A model generated the notes under the pieces. That model had not been told where the DNA came from, ran no database searches, and saw only the letters and a list, made by a program, of their open reading frames with translations. From NCBI RefSeq assembly GCF_003335505.1, contig NZ_QPEX01000011.1, positions 248,001 through 312,000 on the forward strand: 64,000 nt of DNA, read 5' to 3'. The stretch's first letter is position 1. Each line of letters starts with the position of its first letter. The DNA comes from Bremerella cremea. GTDB lineage: Bacteria; Planctomycetota; Planctomycetia; Pirellulales; Pirellulaceae. Shown piece by piece: positions 27,421 to 36,159 of the stretch. The position numbers and the translations under genes are program-made.

Positions 27421-28413
27421 GTGAAGCGAGTTAGTGCCTTGCTGTTGGCCATCGTTGCTGGTGCTGGCGCTTGGTTCTTCTTTCAGAATTACCAGATTAA
27501 CGGGTTAGATAACCTGGTTGTCGTTCCGCGCAATGACTCTGCGGCAGCTTCTGGAACAGAGGATCATTTGCCGGGCACCGTCCCGACAATGGCCCGCAAG
27601 CAAGATACTATCCGTATCGCTTCGTTCAATATTCAAGTCTTTGGCACCGCAAAATCGCAAAAGCCGGAAGTCATGGCCCGCTTGGCGGAAATAGTTCGCC
27701 AGTTTGATGTAGTGGCGATTCAGGAAATCCGCAGCAAGTCGGACGGTTTAATTCCTAGCTTTATAGAGCTGATCAACTCCACCGGCCGACATTACGATTT
27801 CGTCATTGGCCCTCGGCTGGGACGAACACAAAGCAAAGAACAGTTTGCCTATATCTTCGATACGGCCAGTCTCCAGGTCGATCGATCGCAGGTTTATACG
27901 GCCCAAGATCCGTACGACGTTTTGCATCGCGAACCGCTAATTGCCTGGTTCCGTGTTCGCGGGCCTGATCCGAGTCAGGCGTTTACGTTCACGTTAGTCA
28001 ACGTGCATGTCGACCCAGACGAGGTCGAGCAAGAGATGAACGTGATGGACGACGTCTTCCGCGCGGTACGAGACGACGGACGGCAAGAGGACGACGTGAT
28101 CTTGCTGGGGGACTTCAATGCGAACGAATCGAAGATGGGTCAACTGGCCACCATCCCAGGCATTAACTGGGCAATCAGTGGTGTGACGACCAACACGCGC
28201 GGGACCGAACTGTACGACAACATCTTCATGCAACGGACTGCCACCAGCGAATACACCTGTCGCAGCGGCGTGTTCGACTTCTTGCGACAATACAATCTGA
28301 CGTTGGCCGAAGGTTTGGAGATTTCAGACCATCTACCGGTCTGGGCCGAGTTCAGCATCTACGAAGGAGGCGCGGCCCAGCCTATTGCTACCTTGCCGAA
28401 GGAAAAGCGGTAA
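27421..28413 (+). CDS. Endonuclease/exonuclease/phosphatase (DNase I-like) family protein, membrane-anchored or exported
   Basis: The GTG start at 27421 follows CGGGAGAG. The protein has 330 residues, with an N-terminal hydrophobic segment (LLLAIVAGAGAWFFF) that could be a signal anchor. The DNase I-like fold shows RIASFNIQVFG (Asn), VVAIQEIRS (Glu), a catalytic-type histidine in NVHVDPDE, LLGDFNANES (Asp/Asn) and SDHLPVWAEF (Asp/His). These residues coordinate a divalent metal for phosphodiester or phosphomonoester hydrolysis. DNase activity is possible, but the family also holds lipid and nucleotide phosphatases. Confidence 0.88.
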   Translation: MKRVSALLLAIVAGAGAWFFFQNYQINGLDNLVVVPRNDSAAASGTEDHLPGTVPTMARKQDTIRIASFNIQVFGTAKSQKPEVMARLAEIVRQFDVVAIQEIRSKSDGLIPSFIELINSTGRHYDFVIGPRLGRTQSKEQFAYIFDTASLQVDRSQVYTAQDPYDVLHREPLIAWFRVRGPDPSQAFTFTLVNVHVDPDEVEQEMNVMDDVFRAVRDDGRQEDDVILLGDFNANESKMGQLATIPGINWAISGVTTNTRGTELYDNIFMQRTATSEYTCRSGVFDFLRQYNLTLAEGLEISDHLPVWAEFSIYEGGAAQPIATLPKEKR

Positions 28414-28453
28414 CTCATCAGGAAAGAAACGTGACAAGAATATCGCGTCGGAG

Positions 28454-28708
28454 TTAGCCCGCTTCTTGCTTGGGCTCCGCAGCCTTTCCTGGCTTTTGTT
28501 CCGTGCCAAAAATTTCGATATATAGAATCGCAAAGCCGATCAGCGAAATCAAAATGCCTAACAGCGGGCAAACCACGCCATACAAAGCCCGCATCCACAT
28601 TGCTTCTCCAATCCAACCATAAATGGCTTGGGTGATGCCGACGCCAACAAGGACGAAGCCGCCTAAGAACCATTTGCTGGCAGAATAGATTGTCTTGATC
28701 TTGCGCAT
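28454..28708 (-). CDS. Small two-helix membrane protein
   Basis: This 84-residue protein has two predicted transmembrane helices (WFLGGFVLVGVGITQAIYGWIG and YGVVCPLLGILISLIGFAILYI in part) and a charged C-terminal tail rich in Glu, Lys and Pro. I recognise no family. The start at 28708 begins with a basic residue-rich MRKIKT before the first helix, which is plausible for a membrane protein. It stands alone between convergent neighbours. Confidence 0.6.
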   Translation of the reverse strand: MRKIKTIYSASKWFLGGFVLVGVGITQAIYGWIGEAMWMRALYGVVCPLLGILISLIGFAILYIEIFGTEQKPGKAAEPKQEAG

Positions 28709-28893
28709 AAAAAGGGCATTCGCATTGGGGGACTATGATGAAGCTGATAATCGCGGTGCGACCATATTAGTGATAGGGAGATGAAGGTGCAATTATTTTC
28801 GTTGATGGGCATTGGATAATGTCGTAGCAATAACGTATTGCTCATTTGTCCGTCTCCCGTTTATTCCGAAGAGCAATAGCGAAGCCAGCCTTC

Positions 28894-29868
28894 TTATTGC
28901 CACTCGGTGCGAAACACACGCCTAAGTTCCTCGCTGCCGGTCTTCTCGACCGCCATTTCGGTGCGCTGGCGGATTTCTCCTTGGTCGCCGTGAAGGCGGA
29001 GGGCCTTGACCGCATCGGCTGCGGTGCGGAGGTCGCGGGCATCGATTAGTGAGAGTAAGAAGTCTTGCGATTCAGACGAACGCAATAGGCCGATGCAAAG
29101 GAGCAAGCTTTCGCGAACCCCCAGTTCCGACCGATGCCCCCAGGTGCTTCGTAATAGATCGAACGTGCCAGGGAGCTTGGCTTCTCCCAGGGCAAGTGCC
29201 GTTTGCACGCAGCAATCGGCATCGTGCGAAGCGAGAAAGGGACGGAGGATTTCAAGGCCTGCCTCTCGGTCAATCTTCAATAACGCCGAGCAGCATTCGC
29301 CGTGAACTTCCGCTTGATCGTCCCCTAGTTTTAGTTTCATCCGCAATAGGGGCGTTGCCTCGGCTTGTCCCAGGGCACCCAGCGCTTGCGCCGCCCCTAA
29401 GCGGGCTTCCGGCCATCGATCGACAAGCAGCATCGCGCAGTGATTCAATACTTCGAGCGTCGGCACGAAGTGGACCAGCCCGATCGCGCAGATGCCACGC
29501 AGTTCCGCAGCCGTGTCGCGGTCTCCTTTCCAGTGTGGTTCAATCTGCTGATAAACGACCCCGTCGCGGAAGACCTCTGGGTCGGTATGTTCAAGTTGGA
29601 TTAACGCTTTCACGATCGCCGTCTTACCGAGGCAGCCAGGGTCCTTCTTGAGGGGATTCCGTTTGAGTCGCCAATAGGCTTTCAAGAGTGGCGGAGTGAA
29701 GGAGTTTTCTTCTGTCTCGGCGATCAACTCGGCTGCGCGCTCAACAACCCGATTCGAGGGATCGCCCAACGCCTGCTTTAATTGGGCATGCGACTCCGCC
29801 GCAGCGAGGTCCGCTCGAAGTTGGTTCAGGGCATGCAGTTGCTGGCCAACGGAATCGGGCGTGTTCAT
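28894..29868 (-). CDS. HEAT-repeat protein
   Basis: This 324-residue cytoplasmic-looking protein has no signal peptide. It contains several HEAT repeats: VERAAELIAETEEN, RGICAIGLVHFVPTLEVLNHCAMLLVDRWPEARLGAAQALGALGQAEATPLLRMKL (read in pieces), and later AADAVKALRLHGDQGE. Such alpha-solenoids usually scaffold protein contacts. Partner and role are unknown. It is unrelated in position to the array at 56258, although both use HEAT-like helices. Confidence 0.82.
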   Translation of the reverse strand: MNTPDSVGQQLHALNQLRADLAAAESHAQLKQALGDPSNRVVERAAELIAETEENSFTPPLLKAYWRLKRNPLKKDPGCLGKTAIVKALIQLEHTDPEVFRDGVVYQQIEPHWKGDRDTAAELRGICAIGLVHFVPTLEVLNHCAMLLVDRWPEARLGAAQALGALGQAEATPLLRMKLKLGDDQAEVHGECCSALLKIDREAGLEILRPFLASHDADCCVQTALALGEAKLPGTFDLLRSTWGHRSELGVRESLLLCIGLLRSSESQDFLLSLIDARDLRTAADAVKALRLHGDQGEIRQRTEMAVEKTGSEELRRVFRTEWQ

Positions 29869-30251
29869 CTGGGAGGCAATCTTCTGACAGGGGAAATTCG
29901 AACCACGCTCCTAGCTTAACCGACCAGTCATGCAACTAAACCGGCGTTACTTCTGCCGGAAGAGTTTGGGGTGCCATGCCGTCGTGTTCGTCGGCATGTT
30001 CTTGTTCGCTTCGCAGGCTCACGAAGACGAGAGCATGGCACCGGTTAACAAACCGTTAGATTAACTCCGGCAACACGCTAGTTTAACCGACTACTACCAC
30101 GGCTAAACGGCCATCGCTTGCTAAGGGGGACCGGGCAGGTAATCCAGGGGAATGCTTCTGCGGTAGCTTGGTTCAAGAATCTTGTTGACAAATATGGTTT
30201 ACGCGGGATATCTTCTTGGGAAATCTATCCTCCTGGTTTTCGGAGCCTGCC
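29869..30251. other. Intergenic region with a large imperfect palindrome
   Basis: This 383-base gap separates the divergent HEAT-repeat and FGE-like genes. Its middle holds the imperfect palindrome listed separately (29970-30042). The remainder should carry the two promoters. No gene is supported. Confidence 0.55.
29970..30042. repeat. Imperfect 73-bp palindrome, REP-like
   Basis: GGTGCCATGC at 29970-29979 is the exact reverse complement of GCATGGCACC at 30033-30042. Between them the arms match partially (TCGTGTTCGTC against the complement of ACGAAGACGA), giving an extended imperfect hairpin of about 25 bases per arm. It has no terminator-like T run. Whether it repeats elsewhere in the genome cannot be seen here. 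Confidence 0.7.
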
Positions 30252-31427
30252 ATGTTTGCGCTGCGTACAATCGTTCTGGTCTTGTTGATGACGGCAATTT
30301 GGGCCCGTTGGACCGAGGCAGAAGACATCGTGGGAATTCAAAGCGAGCAGCCTGCAGCGGGGCCGTTTGTCAAGATCGAAGAAGGGTACATGGTTCCTTA
30401 CGAGATAGCTGTACCCAATTCGACGGCCAAGCTACGAATGATTCCGATCCCTGGCGGAACGGTCAAATTGGGCAGCCCAGAAAGCGAAGCCGGGCATACC
30501 GCTGCCGAAGCTCCGGAAGTGACCGTCACGATCGATCCGTTCTGGATGGCAGAAACGGAAACGACCTGGGGACAGTATTATCCCTTCATGGCGATGTACG
30601 ACATTTTCAAGAAGTTCGACCGGGATGGGGTTCGAGGAGTTACGGATACCAATCGAGTCCACGCCGTCACGATCCCTACGCCGCTGCATGATCCTGGCTT
30701 TACGTACAAGTATGGCGAGAACCCCCAGCTACCGGCGATCACCATGACCAACTATGCCGCGCGGCAGTATACCAAGTGGCTTAGTGGTGTGACCGGCCAG
30801 CAAATCCGTTTGCCGAGCGAAGCGGAATGGGAATATGCAGCCGCTGGCGGAGCAACCACGGCCTATCACTTTGGCAACGAGCCAGAGAAGCTCGCGGAAT
30901 ATGGCTGGTTCGTCGACAACTCGGAAGAACGCCCACACTTCGTCAAAGAGAAGAAGCCGAACCCGTTTGGCTTGTACGACATGCATGGCAACGTCTGGGA
31001 GTGGGTGCTCGATCAATACGATGAAGAAGGGTACCAGCGGCTGGCCGGGAAAACGGTTTCTGCCCAGCAAAGCGTGAACTGGCCCACGGAAGTCGAGTCG
31101 ATGATGCTCAAGGGAGGAGGCTGGGACGATAAGGCAATCGATTGCCGTTTGGCTGCCAAGCTGGAAAGCTCGGAAGAAGATTGGAAGGGAGAAGATCCCA
31201 ATAACCCCCTTAGCCCGTGGTGGTACACCGATCCGATTTCTACCGGCGTCGGTTTTCGGATCGTTCGTCCGTTGAAGAAAGATGTCTCCCCTGAGGCGGT
31301 CACCAAATTCTACGACCCGGTGATCGAAAACTTGGAGTTCGATGTCAATTTTCGGCTGGACGATGGACGTGCTGCCCTGGGCTTGGCCGATCCGGAATTG
31401 CCTGCCGCGATCGAGCAAGTGAAGTAA
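30252..31427 (+). CDS. Exported FGE-sulfatase-domain (SUMF1-like) protein, copy 2
   Basis: The start at 30252 follows CGGAG and gives 391 residues with a signal peptide (MFALRTIVLVLLMTAIWARWTEA). The domain layout matches copy 1 almost throughout: PAAGPFVKIEEGYMVPYE, LGSPESEAGHT, PFWMAETETTWGQY, RLPSEAEWEYAAAGG, MHGNVWEWVLDQY and GVGFRIVRP. At the catalytic position it reads GGGWDDKAIDCR, again with only the second of the two FGE cysteines. The two copies are close paralogues about 10 kb apart in opposite orientations. Sulfatase activation is doubtful for both. Confidence 0.86.
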   Translation: MFALRTIVLVLLMTAIWARWTEAEDIVGIQSEQPAAGPFVKIEEGYMVPYEIAVPNSTAKLRMIPIPGGTVKLGSPESEAGHTAAEAPEVTVTIDPFWMAETETTWGQYYPFMAMYDIFKKFDRDGVRGVTDTNRVHAVTIPTPLHDPGFTYKYGENPQLPAITMTNYAARQYTKWLSGVTGQQIRLPSEAEWEYAAAGGATTAYHFGNEPEKLAEYGWFVDNSEERPHFVKEKKPNPFGLYDMHGNVWEWVLDQYDEEGYQRLAGKTVSAQQSVNWPTEVESMMLKGGGWDDKAIDCRLAAKLESSEEDWKGEDPNNPLSPWWYTDPISTGVGFRIVRPLKKDVSPEAVTKFYDPVIENLEFDVNFRLDDGRAALGLADPELPAAIEQVK

Positions 31428-31431
31428 GAAC

Positions 31432-32712
31432 TTACCGCGCGGCTGACTTGGCAGCGTGGGCTGGGTTCGGAACCGGCTGCTGCGAATGTAGTGCTTGAAC
31501 GATAAGCTTGGCGGCCATTTCGGCGCCGTCGTAGGTGGCTAAGCGATCGGCGAACTGGGTGGCTTTCCGTTGAAAGGAATCGTCCTGCAGCATGCGCGTA
31601 AGTTCGCGTTGCAGCCGCGCTGTTGTCACGTGACGCACCGGAATACAGCGCCCATTGCCGAGGTACTCGACCCGTTTGGCAACGCCTGGCTGATCGTTGG
31701 TGACCGGCAAACACAGCATGGGCACGCCCTGGGCCAGGCACTCCAAAGCGGTGTTCATCCCCGCATGGGTAATGACCAGCTTCGCCCGTTCTAATAGGCG
31801 AAGCTGTGGGGCCCGCTCGACAACCAAGACGTTGTCGGGAAGCTTGCCCGGTAGATCGACTAGGCCGCCCCCTTTGCTGAGCACAACTTGCATGGGCAAG
31901 TCTTTCACGGCTTCAACAATGCTGTGAAAAACGTGGTTCAAGTTGTTCTGCAACGTGCCCATCGAGGCATAGATCAACGGCCGTCCGTCGAGCCAATCCC
32001 ACGGGAAATCGACCGTCGCGTCGTCACGGGCTGCCCGATGCCAGGGGCCGGTAAAGTGCAAGTTGGGTGGGTAGGTTGTACGTGGGTATTCGAAGAAGTC
32101 TGGTTGCTGAGCAACATGGATAACGCCTCGCTCGACTTCCCGAATCAAAAGGAGCGGGTCGACCGTTTCGCGTTTAGAGGCAAACCAATAGTAAGCCGCC
32201 AAGACCATGTGCTTGGCAAGTTCGTTACGTGCCCGCCCGAACCAGTCGTTGCGATAGTCCCACGCCAACGGGGGCGGAGGAACCAAGGGATCCCAATAAA
32301 CGGCCAACGCATTGCAAGCCACCGCATAGGGAAGGCCACGGCGTTCTGCTTCTAAAGCGGGAACAGGGCAAACCTGATCGATCACCAAGCCATCGAGGTT
32401 CAGTTCATTGAGTGCCTGAGGAAGGTACTTTTGTGAAAGCTGACAGTGTAGGGCATAGATCTTGCCGGTCTGCATCATCGCTTGAAAGCCACTGGTGGTT
32501 CCCAGCAGACGAAAGCCTGCTTCCAGCTTTTCGTTCAGTGGATCGTCTGGCCCCAGGGGATAGAAGGGAAGCTGAGCTCGCGCGACGATACTGGCCGCAC
32601 GTTGACAACCGACCATGGTAACTTCGTGCCCTTGGGCGACCAGTTCGCTGGCCAGCGTGGTCATGGGATTCAGGTGGCCAGGCACTTCTGGGCAAAACAG
32701 ACCGATCTTCAT
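31432..32712 (-). CDS. MGT-family (UGT/CrtX-like) glycosyltransferase
   Basis: This 426-residue protein of the GT1 family transfers a sugar, typically from a UDP- or TDP-donor, to a lipid or small-molecule acceptor. It begins MKIGLFCPEVPGHLNPM, the H-L-N-P start typical of MGT enzymes. The acceptor domain spans the first half. The C-terminal donor domain has LIYASMGTLQN and THAGMNTALECLAQGVPM with the D/E-Q pair DQPGVAKRV, close to zeaxanthin glucosyltransferase (CrtX) types. The acceptor is not identified; a carotenoid is possible. Its start is six bases after the exonuclease stop, so the two probably form one transcript. Confidence 0.86.
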   Translation of the reverse strand: MKIGLFCPEVPGHLNPMTTLASELVAQGHEVTMVGCQRAASIVARAQLPFYPLGPDDPLNEKLEAGFRLLGTTSGFQAMMQTGKIYALHCQLSQKYLPQALNELNLDGLVIDQVCPVPALEAERRGLPYAVACNALAVYWDPLVPPPPLAWDYRNDWFGRARNELAKHMVLAAYYWFASKRETVDPLLLIREVERGVIHVAQQPDFFEYPRTTYPPNLHFTGPWHRAARDDATVDFPWDWLDGRPLIYASMGTLQNNLNHVFHSIVEAVKDLPMQVVLSKGGGLVDLPGKLPDNVLVVERAPQLRLLERAKLVITHAGMNTALECLAQGVPMLCLPVTNDQPGVAKRVEYLGNGRCIPVRHVTTARLQRELTRMLQDDSFQRKATQFADRLATYDGAEMAAKLIVQALHSQQPVPNPAHAAKSAAR

Positions 32713-32718
32713 GGCCGC

Positions 32719-33543
32719 TTAGCTATCTGCTTCCCAAGGGTTTTCCCAATCGCCCCAGCCGTCGAGATAGGTTTGGTAGATGGGCGTTTCTGCGGTGCGT
32801 TGTTCGAGCCAATGCTTGGTTTGCTGGATCAGTTCTTGTTCGCGTTCCAACGTCAGCTTGCCTAGTAGCACGCAACTGCGGAGAAACACGAAGTAGGTAT
32901 CCAGCACATCGCAGCGGCAATACTCGTTGATCTCTTCCAGCTTGCCCGCGTGGTAAAGATCTTGCACCATCCAACCTTCGATTTCCATTTTGCCCGGCTT
33001 GCCTAGCAGGTTCGCTGCCAGGTTCAAACCACCAGTGAACCGGCTGGCTCCGTAGTTGGTCAGAATGTCGTAGAGATCGAGATGCGAATCGGTGTTGTAG
33101 CGGTAACGCGACTGCTCGAAGTTCTTGGCATTCAAATTGAACCAATCTGGCACGCTCAGGCCAAAGCGAAACGCAGCCAGTTCCATTAGCGGGATATCGA
33201 ACGCTCGACCATTGAAGGTCACGAACGTCGGCCTGCGATACGCTTTCCAGCCTCGCCAAAAATGATCGGTAATGACCGGCGGGCGGAACTTCGGAGAGTC
33301 GAGAACGACCTGATCGATGAGGTTCAAATCGATATCGAGTTTGGCAATCGCTACCGAGACCGGCACTTGATAAGTGTAGGGGATGAAATCGCTGCCCTTT
33401 TCCGCGAGCAGTTCGGCCCGGAACTTGTTGACGGCTTCCTCTGGCGAGAGACCCTCGTTGGGGTACTTCAGTCGCGAAACGAGTTGACCATCGGCGACCG
33501 ATTCGACATCGAACACCAGGTATCGCACCGCCGCTTCCGCCAT
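32719..33543 (-). CDS. PolB-like 3'-5' exonuclease domain protein
   Basis: This 274-residue protein resembles the stand-alone exonuclease domains related to the proofreading domain of DNA polymerase B (DNA_pol_B_exo2). The exonuclease motifs are: Exo I FDVESVAD (D-x-E); Exo II around FVTFNGRAFDIPLM (Asn/Asp); and Exo III-type YCRCDVLDTYFVF (Y-x3-D). These acidic residues hold two metal ions for 3'-5' degradation of DNA or RNA. It lies upstream of the glycosyltransferase on the same strand with a six-base gap, which appears fortuitous. Confidence 0.87.
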   Translation of the reverse strand: MAEAAVRYLVFDVESVADGQLVSRLKYPNEGLSPEEAVNKFRAELLAEKGSDFIPYTYQVPVSVAIAKLDIDLNLIDQVVLDSPKFRPPVITDHFWRGWKAYRRPTFVTFNGRAFDIPLMELAAFRFGLSVPDWFNLNAKNFEQSRYRYNTDSHLDLYDILTNYGASRFTGGLNLAANLLGKPGKMEIEGWMVQDLYHAGKLEEINEYCRCDVLDTYFVFLRSCVLLGKLTLEREQELIQQTKHWLEQRTAETPIYQTYLDGWGDWENPWEADS

Positions 33544-33707
33544 GGTTTTAGCCTTCCGTTCTAAAATTTCACCGCACGCCTAAGTTGATGGCTACAACCT
33601 AGCACAACATGGCCGCTGAAACGACGGGAGAAAGGGACCGTGTCTGTTGGATTCGAGCCAGTTTTACTAAGCTGGTGGAAATGAATTTGCCCAGCCAAGG
33701 AACTGAC

Positions 33708-34964
33708 ATGAGCCGCGAACGATTACTGAACCGTTTTCTGAAGTACACTCAAATCGATACCACCGCCGGAGAGCCGGGCGAGAAGTATCCTAGCAGCGAC
33801 GGTCAGTTAGTGCTCGGCAAGTTGCTGGCGGAAGAAATGCGCGAGATGGGGATTGTCGACGCCGAGCAAGACAAGTTCGGGATTGTTTACGGAACCGTGC
33901 CTGGCAAGGTGACCGATTGCCCCGTGGTGGCGCTCAATTCGCACGTCGACACTTCGCCGGAAACGACCGGAGCGAACGTTAAGCCTCAGGTCATCCACAA
34001 TTACGCTGGCGGCGATATCCCTTTGCCTGGCGATCGCTCGAAGGTGATCACGGTAAAAGATAATCCCGAGTTGAATGATTTGCATGGTTGCACGTTGATC
34101 ACGACCGATGGTACGACTCTGTTAGGTGGTGACGACAAAGCCGGCATCGCGGTTATTTTGGAAGCGGCACAGCGTATCCTAGAGAATGACTCGCTGGTGA
34201 CCGGGCCACTGAAGATCTTATTTACCTGTGACGAAGAGATCGGTCACGGCGTCGATCACGTCGACCTCAAACGCCTGGGAGCAGATGTTTGCTACACGCT
34301 GGATGGTCCAGGGGCGAACGAGTTGAACGCCGAAACGTTCTCGGCTGATCTAGCAACGGTGACCGTCAAGGGGGTGAACATTCATCCCTCGATTGCCAAA
34401 GGTCGTATGGTGAATTCGATTCGAGCGGCATCCTTGCTGGTAGCTAAGCTGCCGGTTGATAAGCTCTCACCGGAATCGACCGAAGAGCGAGAGGGATTCA
34501 TTCACCCTTACATCGTCCAGGGAGGCGTGGCAGAGACGGTCGTGCAGTGTATCTTGCGATCGTTCGAAACGGAGGAACTGACCGAGCAAGCAAATCTGCT
34601 GAGGACCTTAGCCAAGGAAGTGGAAGCGGAATTTCCTGGCTCGGAAATCTCGATCAAGATCACGCCCCAGTACCGCAACCTTCGCGACGGCCTCGACAAA
34701 GAGCCAAGAGCCGTACCATTGGCTGAAAAGGCTCATCAGGCGTTGGGGCGGCAAGTCAATAAGAGCGTAATTCGTGGCGGCACAGATGGATCGGCTTTGA
34801 CTGCCCAGGGATTGCCGACTCCAAACCTTTCGACCGGACAGCACAACCCGCACTCCCCCTTGGAATGGGCTTGCCTCGACGAAATGGAGCAGGCCGTCGA
34901 GCTGGTTTTGAAGCTTCTCGAGCTCTGGTCGAGCGAGCCCAAACGCCCAGCAGCAAGCAGCTAG
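33708..34964 (+). CDS. pepT: Peptidase T (tripeptide aminopeptidase)
   Basis: ATG 33708 follows AAGGA and gives 418 residues, the family size; an upstream ATG at 33681 would add nine residues. Peptidase T removes N-terminal residues from tripeptides in the cytoplasm and belongs to the M20 metallopeptidases. The metal-binding and catalytic motifs are NSHVDTSPE (His, Asp), LGGDDKAGIA (Asp), CDEEIGHG (catalytic Glu-Glu), LDGPGANELN, and a C-terminal histidine in GQHNPHSPLEW. The gene is monocistronic. It is divergent from the exonuclease gene with a 164-base gap. Confidence 0.93.
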   Translation: MSRERLLNRFLKYTQIDTTAGEPGEKYPSSDGQLVLGKLLAEEMREMGIVDAEQDKFGIVYGTVPGKVTDCPVVALNSHVDTSPETTGANVKPQVIHNYAGGDIPLPGDRSKVITVKDNPELNDLHGCTLITTDGTTLLGGDDKAGIAVILEAAQRILENDSLVTGPLKILFTCDEEIGHGVDHVDLKRLGADVCYTLDGPGANELNAETFSADLATVTVKGVNIHPSIAKGRMVNSIRAASLLVAKLPVDKLSPESTEEREGFIHPYIVQGGVAETVVQCILRSFETEELTEQANLLRTLAKEVEAEFPGSEISIKITPQYRNLRDGLDKEPRAVPLAEKAHQALGRQVNKSVIRGGTDGSALTAQGLPTPNLSTGQHNPHSPLEWACLDEMEQAVELVLKLLELWSSEPKRPAASS

Positions 34965-35140
34965 CAAAGCGACATTGCCAATTTCTGCCAGCGTCATCGT
35001 TGGTTTTGAGGCAAAACAGGTAAACTTGTGACCATGTTTAGTCCGAATACTTCGAAAGTGAGCCCGGCCATCTAGCCCCATACTCTCATGCGATTTGGCA
35101 TTCCCCCGAAATACCGGCCGCGGCAGAAGGATGAGATTCT

Positions 35141-36040
35141 GTGCTGAAAGTCTCTATCGTCATCCCGAGCGTGAACAACGCCCGCCGATTAGAAACCACC
35201 TTAGTTTCGCTACTGGAGAATCGTCCAAGCGATTGCGAGATCGTTGTGCCGCATTGCGGCTACTACGACGATCCGTACAACATCGCTGACGAGGTCCGCT
35301 TGGTAGAAGTGCCTGCAGCACGTACCGAGATGGAACTGCTAGCGGTTGCTTGGTCGATGTGCCGCGCACCCATTGTGCATACGCTGGTTGCGGGTGCCAC
35401 CGTCGAAGTAGGCTGGCTAGATACGGTGCTCCCAAAGTTCGAGCGAATGGAAGTCAGTGCGGTTACGCCAGCGGCTTTGTTTGCCGATCGCGATGACCCG
35501 GTCTTTGGTGTTCAAGCCGACACGATGGGCGTTCGTGCCGCTGGTACTGCCAGCAGCATGCAAGGGCCGATGTGGCAAGCGGCCTTTTATCGGTACTCGC
35601 TACTGGAAGCGCTGGGCGGTTTCTGTACGCGTTTGGAAGAATATGCGGACTTGGACATTGCCTTATGGATTGCTCAAGCTGGCGGCGTTTGCCCGGTGGC
35701 CAGTGATTGCCAGATCGAGATCAATGATCCTTGCGATTTGAACCAGGTAACGTCGCCACGTATTCGCTTAGCGAAGACATTGCAGCTACGGCATCAAAAC
35801 TGGTTTGCCGCGCAGGGCAAGGGAAGTGGAAAGCTAGGCTGGCTATCGCGCAGCGTGGGAAGTGGCTCCCTGGCGACGATGATGTCGGCTCTTACTGCTA
35901 AGGCGGACATGAACGCCGCTCAGCATCGTTTACCCAATTTAGATGAGGTGCGCGCGGTTATCGCCGGTCAGGGGCAGACCTTTCGTTTCGAGCCCCGCCC
36001 GGAAGATCAAAACTCCGCATATCACCGCCACGCTGCGTAG
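35141..36040 (+). CDS. Family 2-like glycosyltransferase
   Basis: The GTG at 35141 follows AAGGA with good spacing. This 299-residue protein begins MLKVSIVIPSVNNARRLETTLVSLLENRP, the nucleotide-sugar binding start of a GT-A/GT2 fold. The usual D-x-D metal site is not obvious: the expected region reads HTLVAGATVEVGW. That may reflect an inactive or divergent enzyme. DLDIALWIAQAGG in the second half resembles the ED motif region of GT2 enzymes. Acceptor and donor are unknown. A perfect bidirectional terminator follows. Confidence 0.7.
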   Translation: MLKVSIVIPSVNNARRLETTLVSLLENRPSDCEIVVPHCGYYDDPYNIADEVRLVEVPAARTEMELLAVAWSMCRAPIVHTLVAGATVEVGWLDTVLPKFERMEVSAVTPAALFADRDDPVFGVQADTMGVRAAGTASSMQGPMWQAAFYRYSLLEALGGFCTRLEEYADLDIALWIAQAGGVCPVASDCQIEINDPCDLNQVTSPRIRLAKTLQLRHQNWFAAQGKGSGKLGWLSRSVGSGSLATMMSALTAKADMNAAQHRLPNLDEVRAVIAGQGQTFRFEPRPEDQNSAYHRHAA

Positions 36041-36097
36041 TACGCGGTCGACAGGATGAACGTGGAGACCACCACGTTTGCTCTCCGGCAAGAACAA

Positions 36098-36134
36098 AAA
36101 AAGAGGCTGGAACCGATCGGTTCCAGCCTCTTTT
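36098..36134. terminator. Bidirectional terminator
   Basis: A perfect palindrome joins an A run to a T run around AGAGGCTGGAACC and GGTTCCAGCCTCT, with a GATC-type centre. It separates the convergent glycosyltransferase-like gene (plus) and the putative DNA-binding gene (minus). Confidence 0.92.
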
Positions 36135-36159
36135 TATTTATCGTAAGGAAAGCAGCAAG

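Noticed and set aside
29890..29960. A possible tRNA on the minus strand, from a GGTTCGAA-like T loop.
   Set aside because: The stem flanking the loop does not pair and no acceptor or anticodon arms fit.
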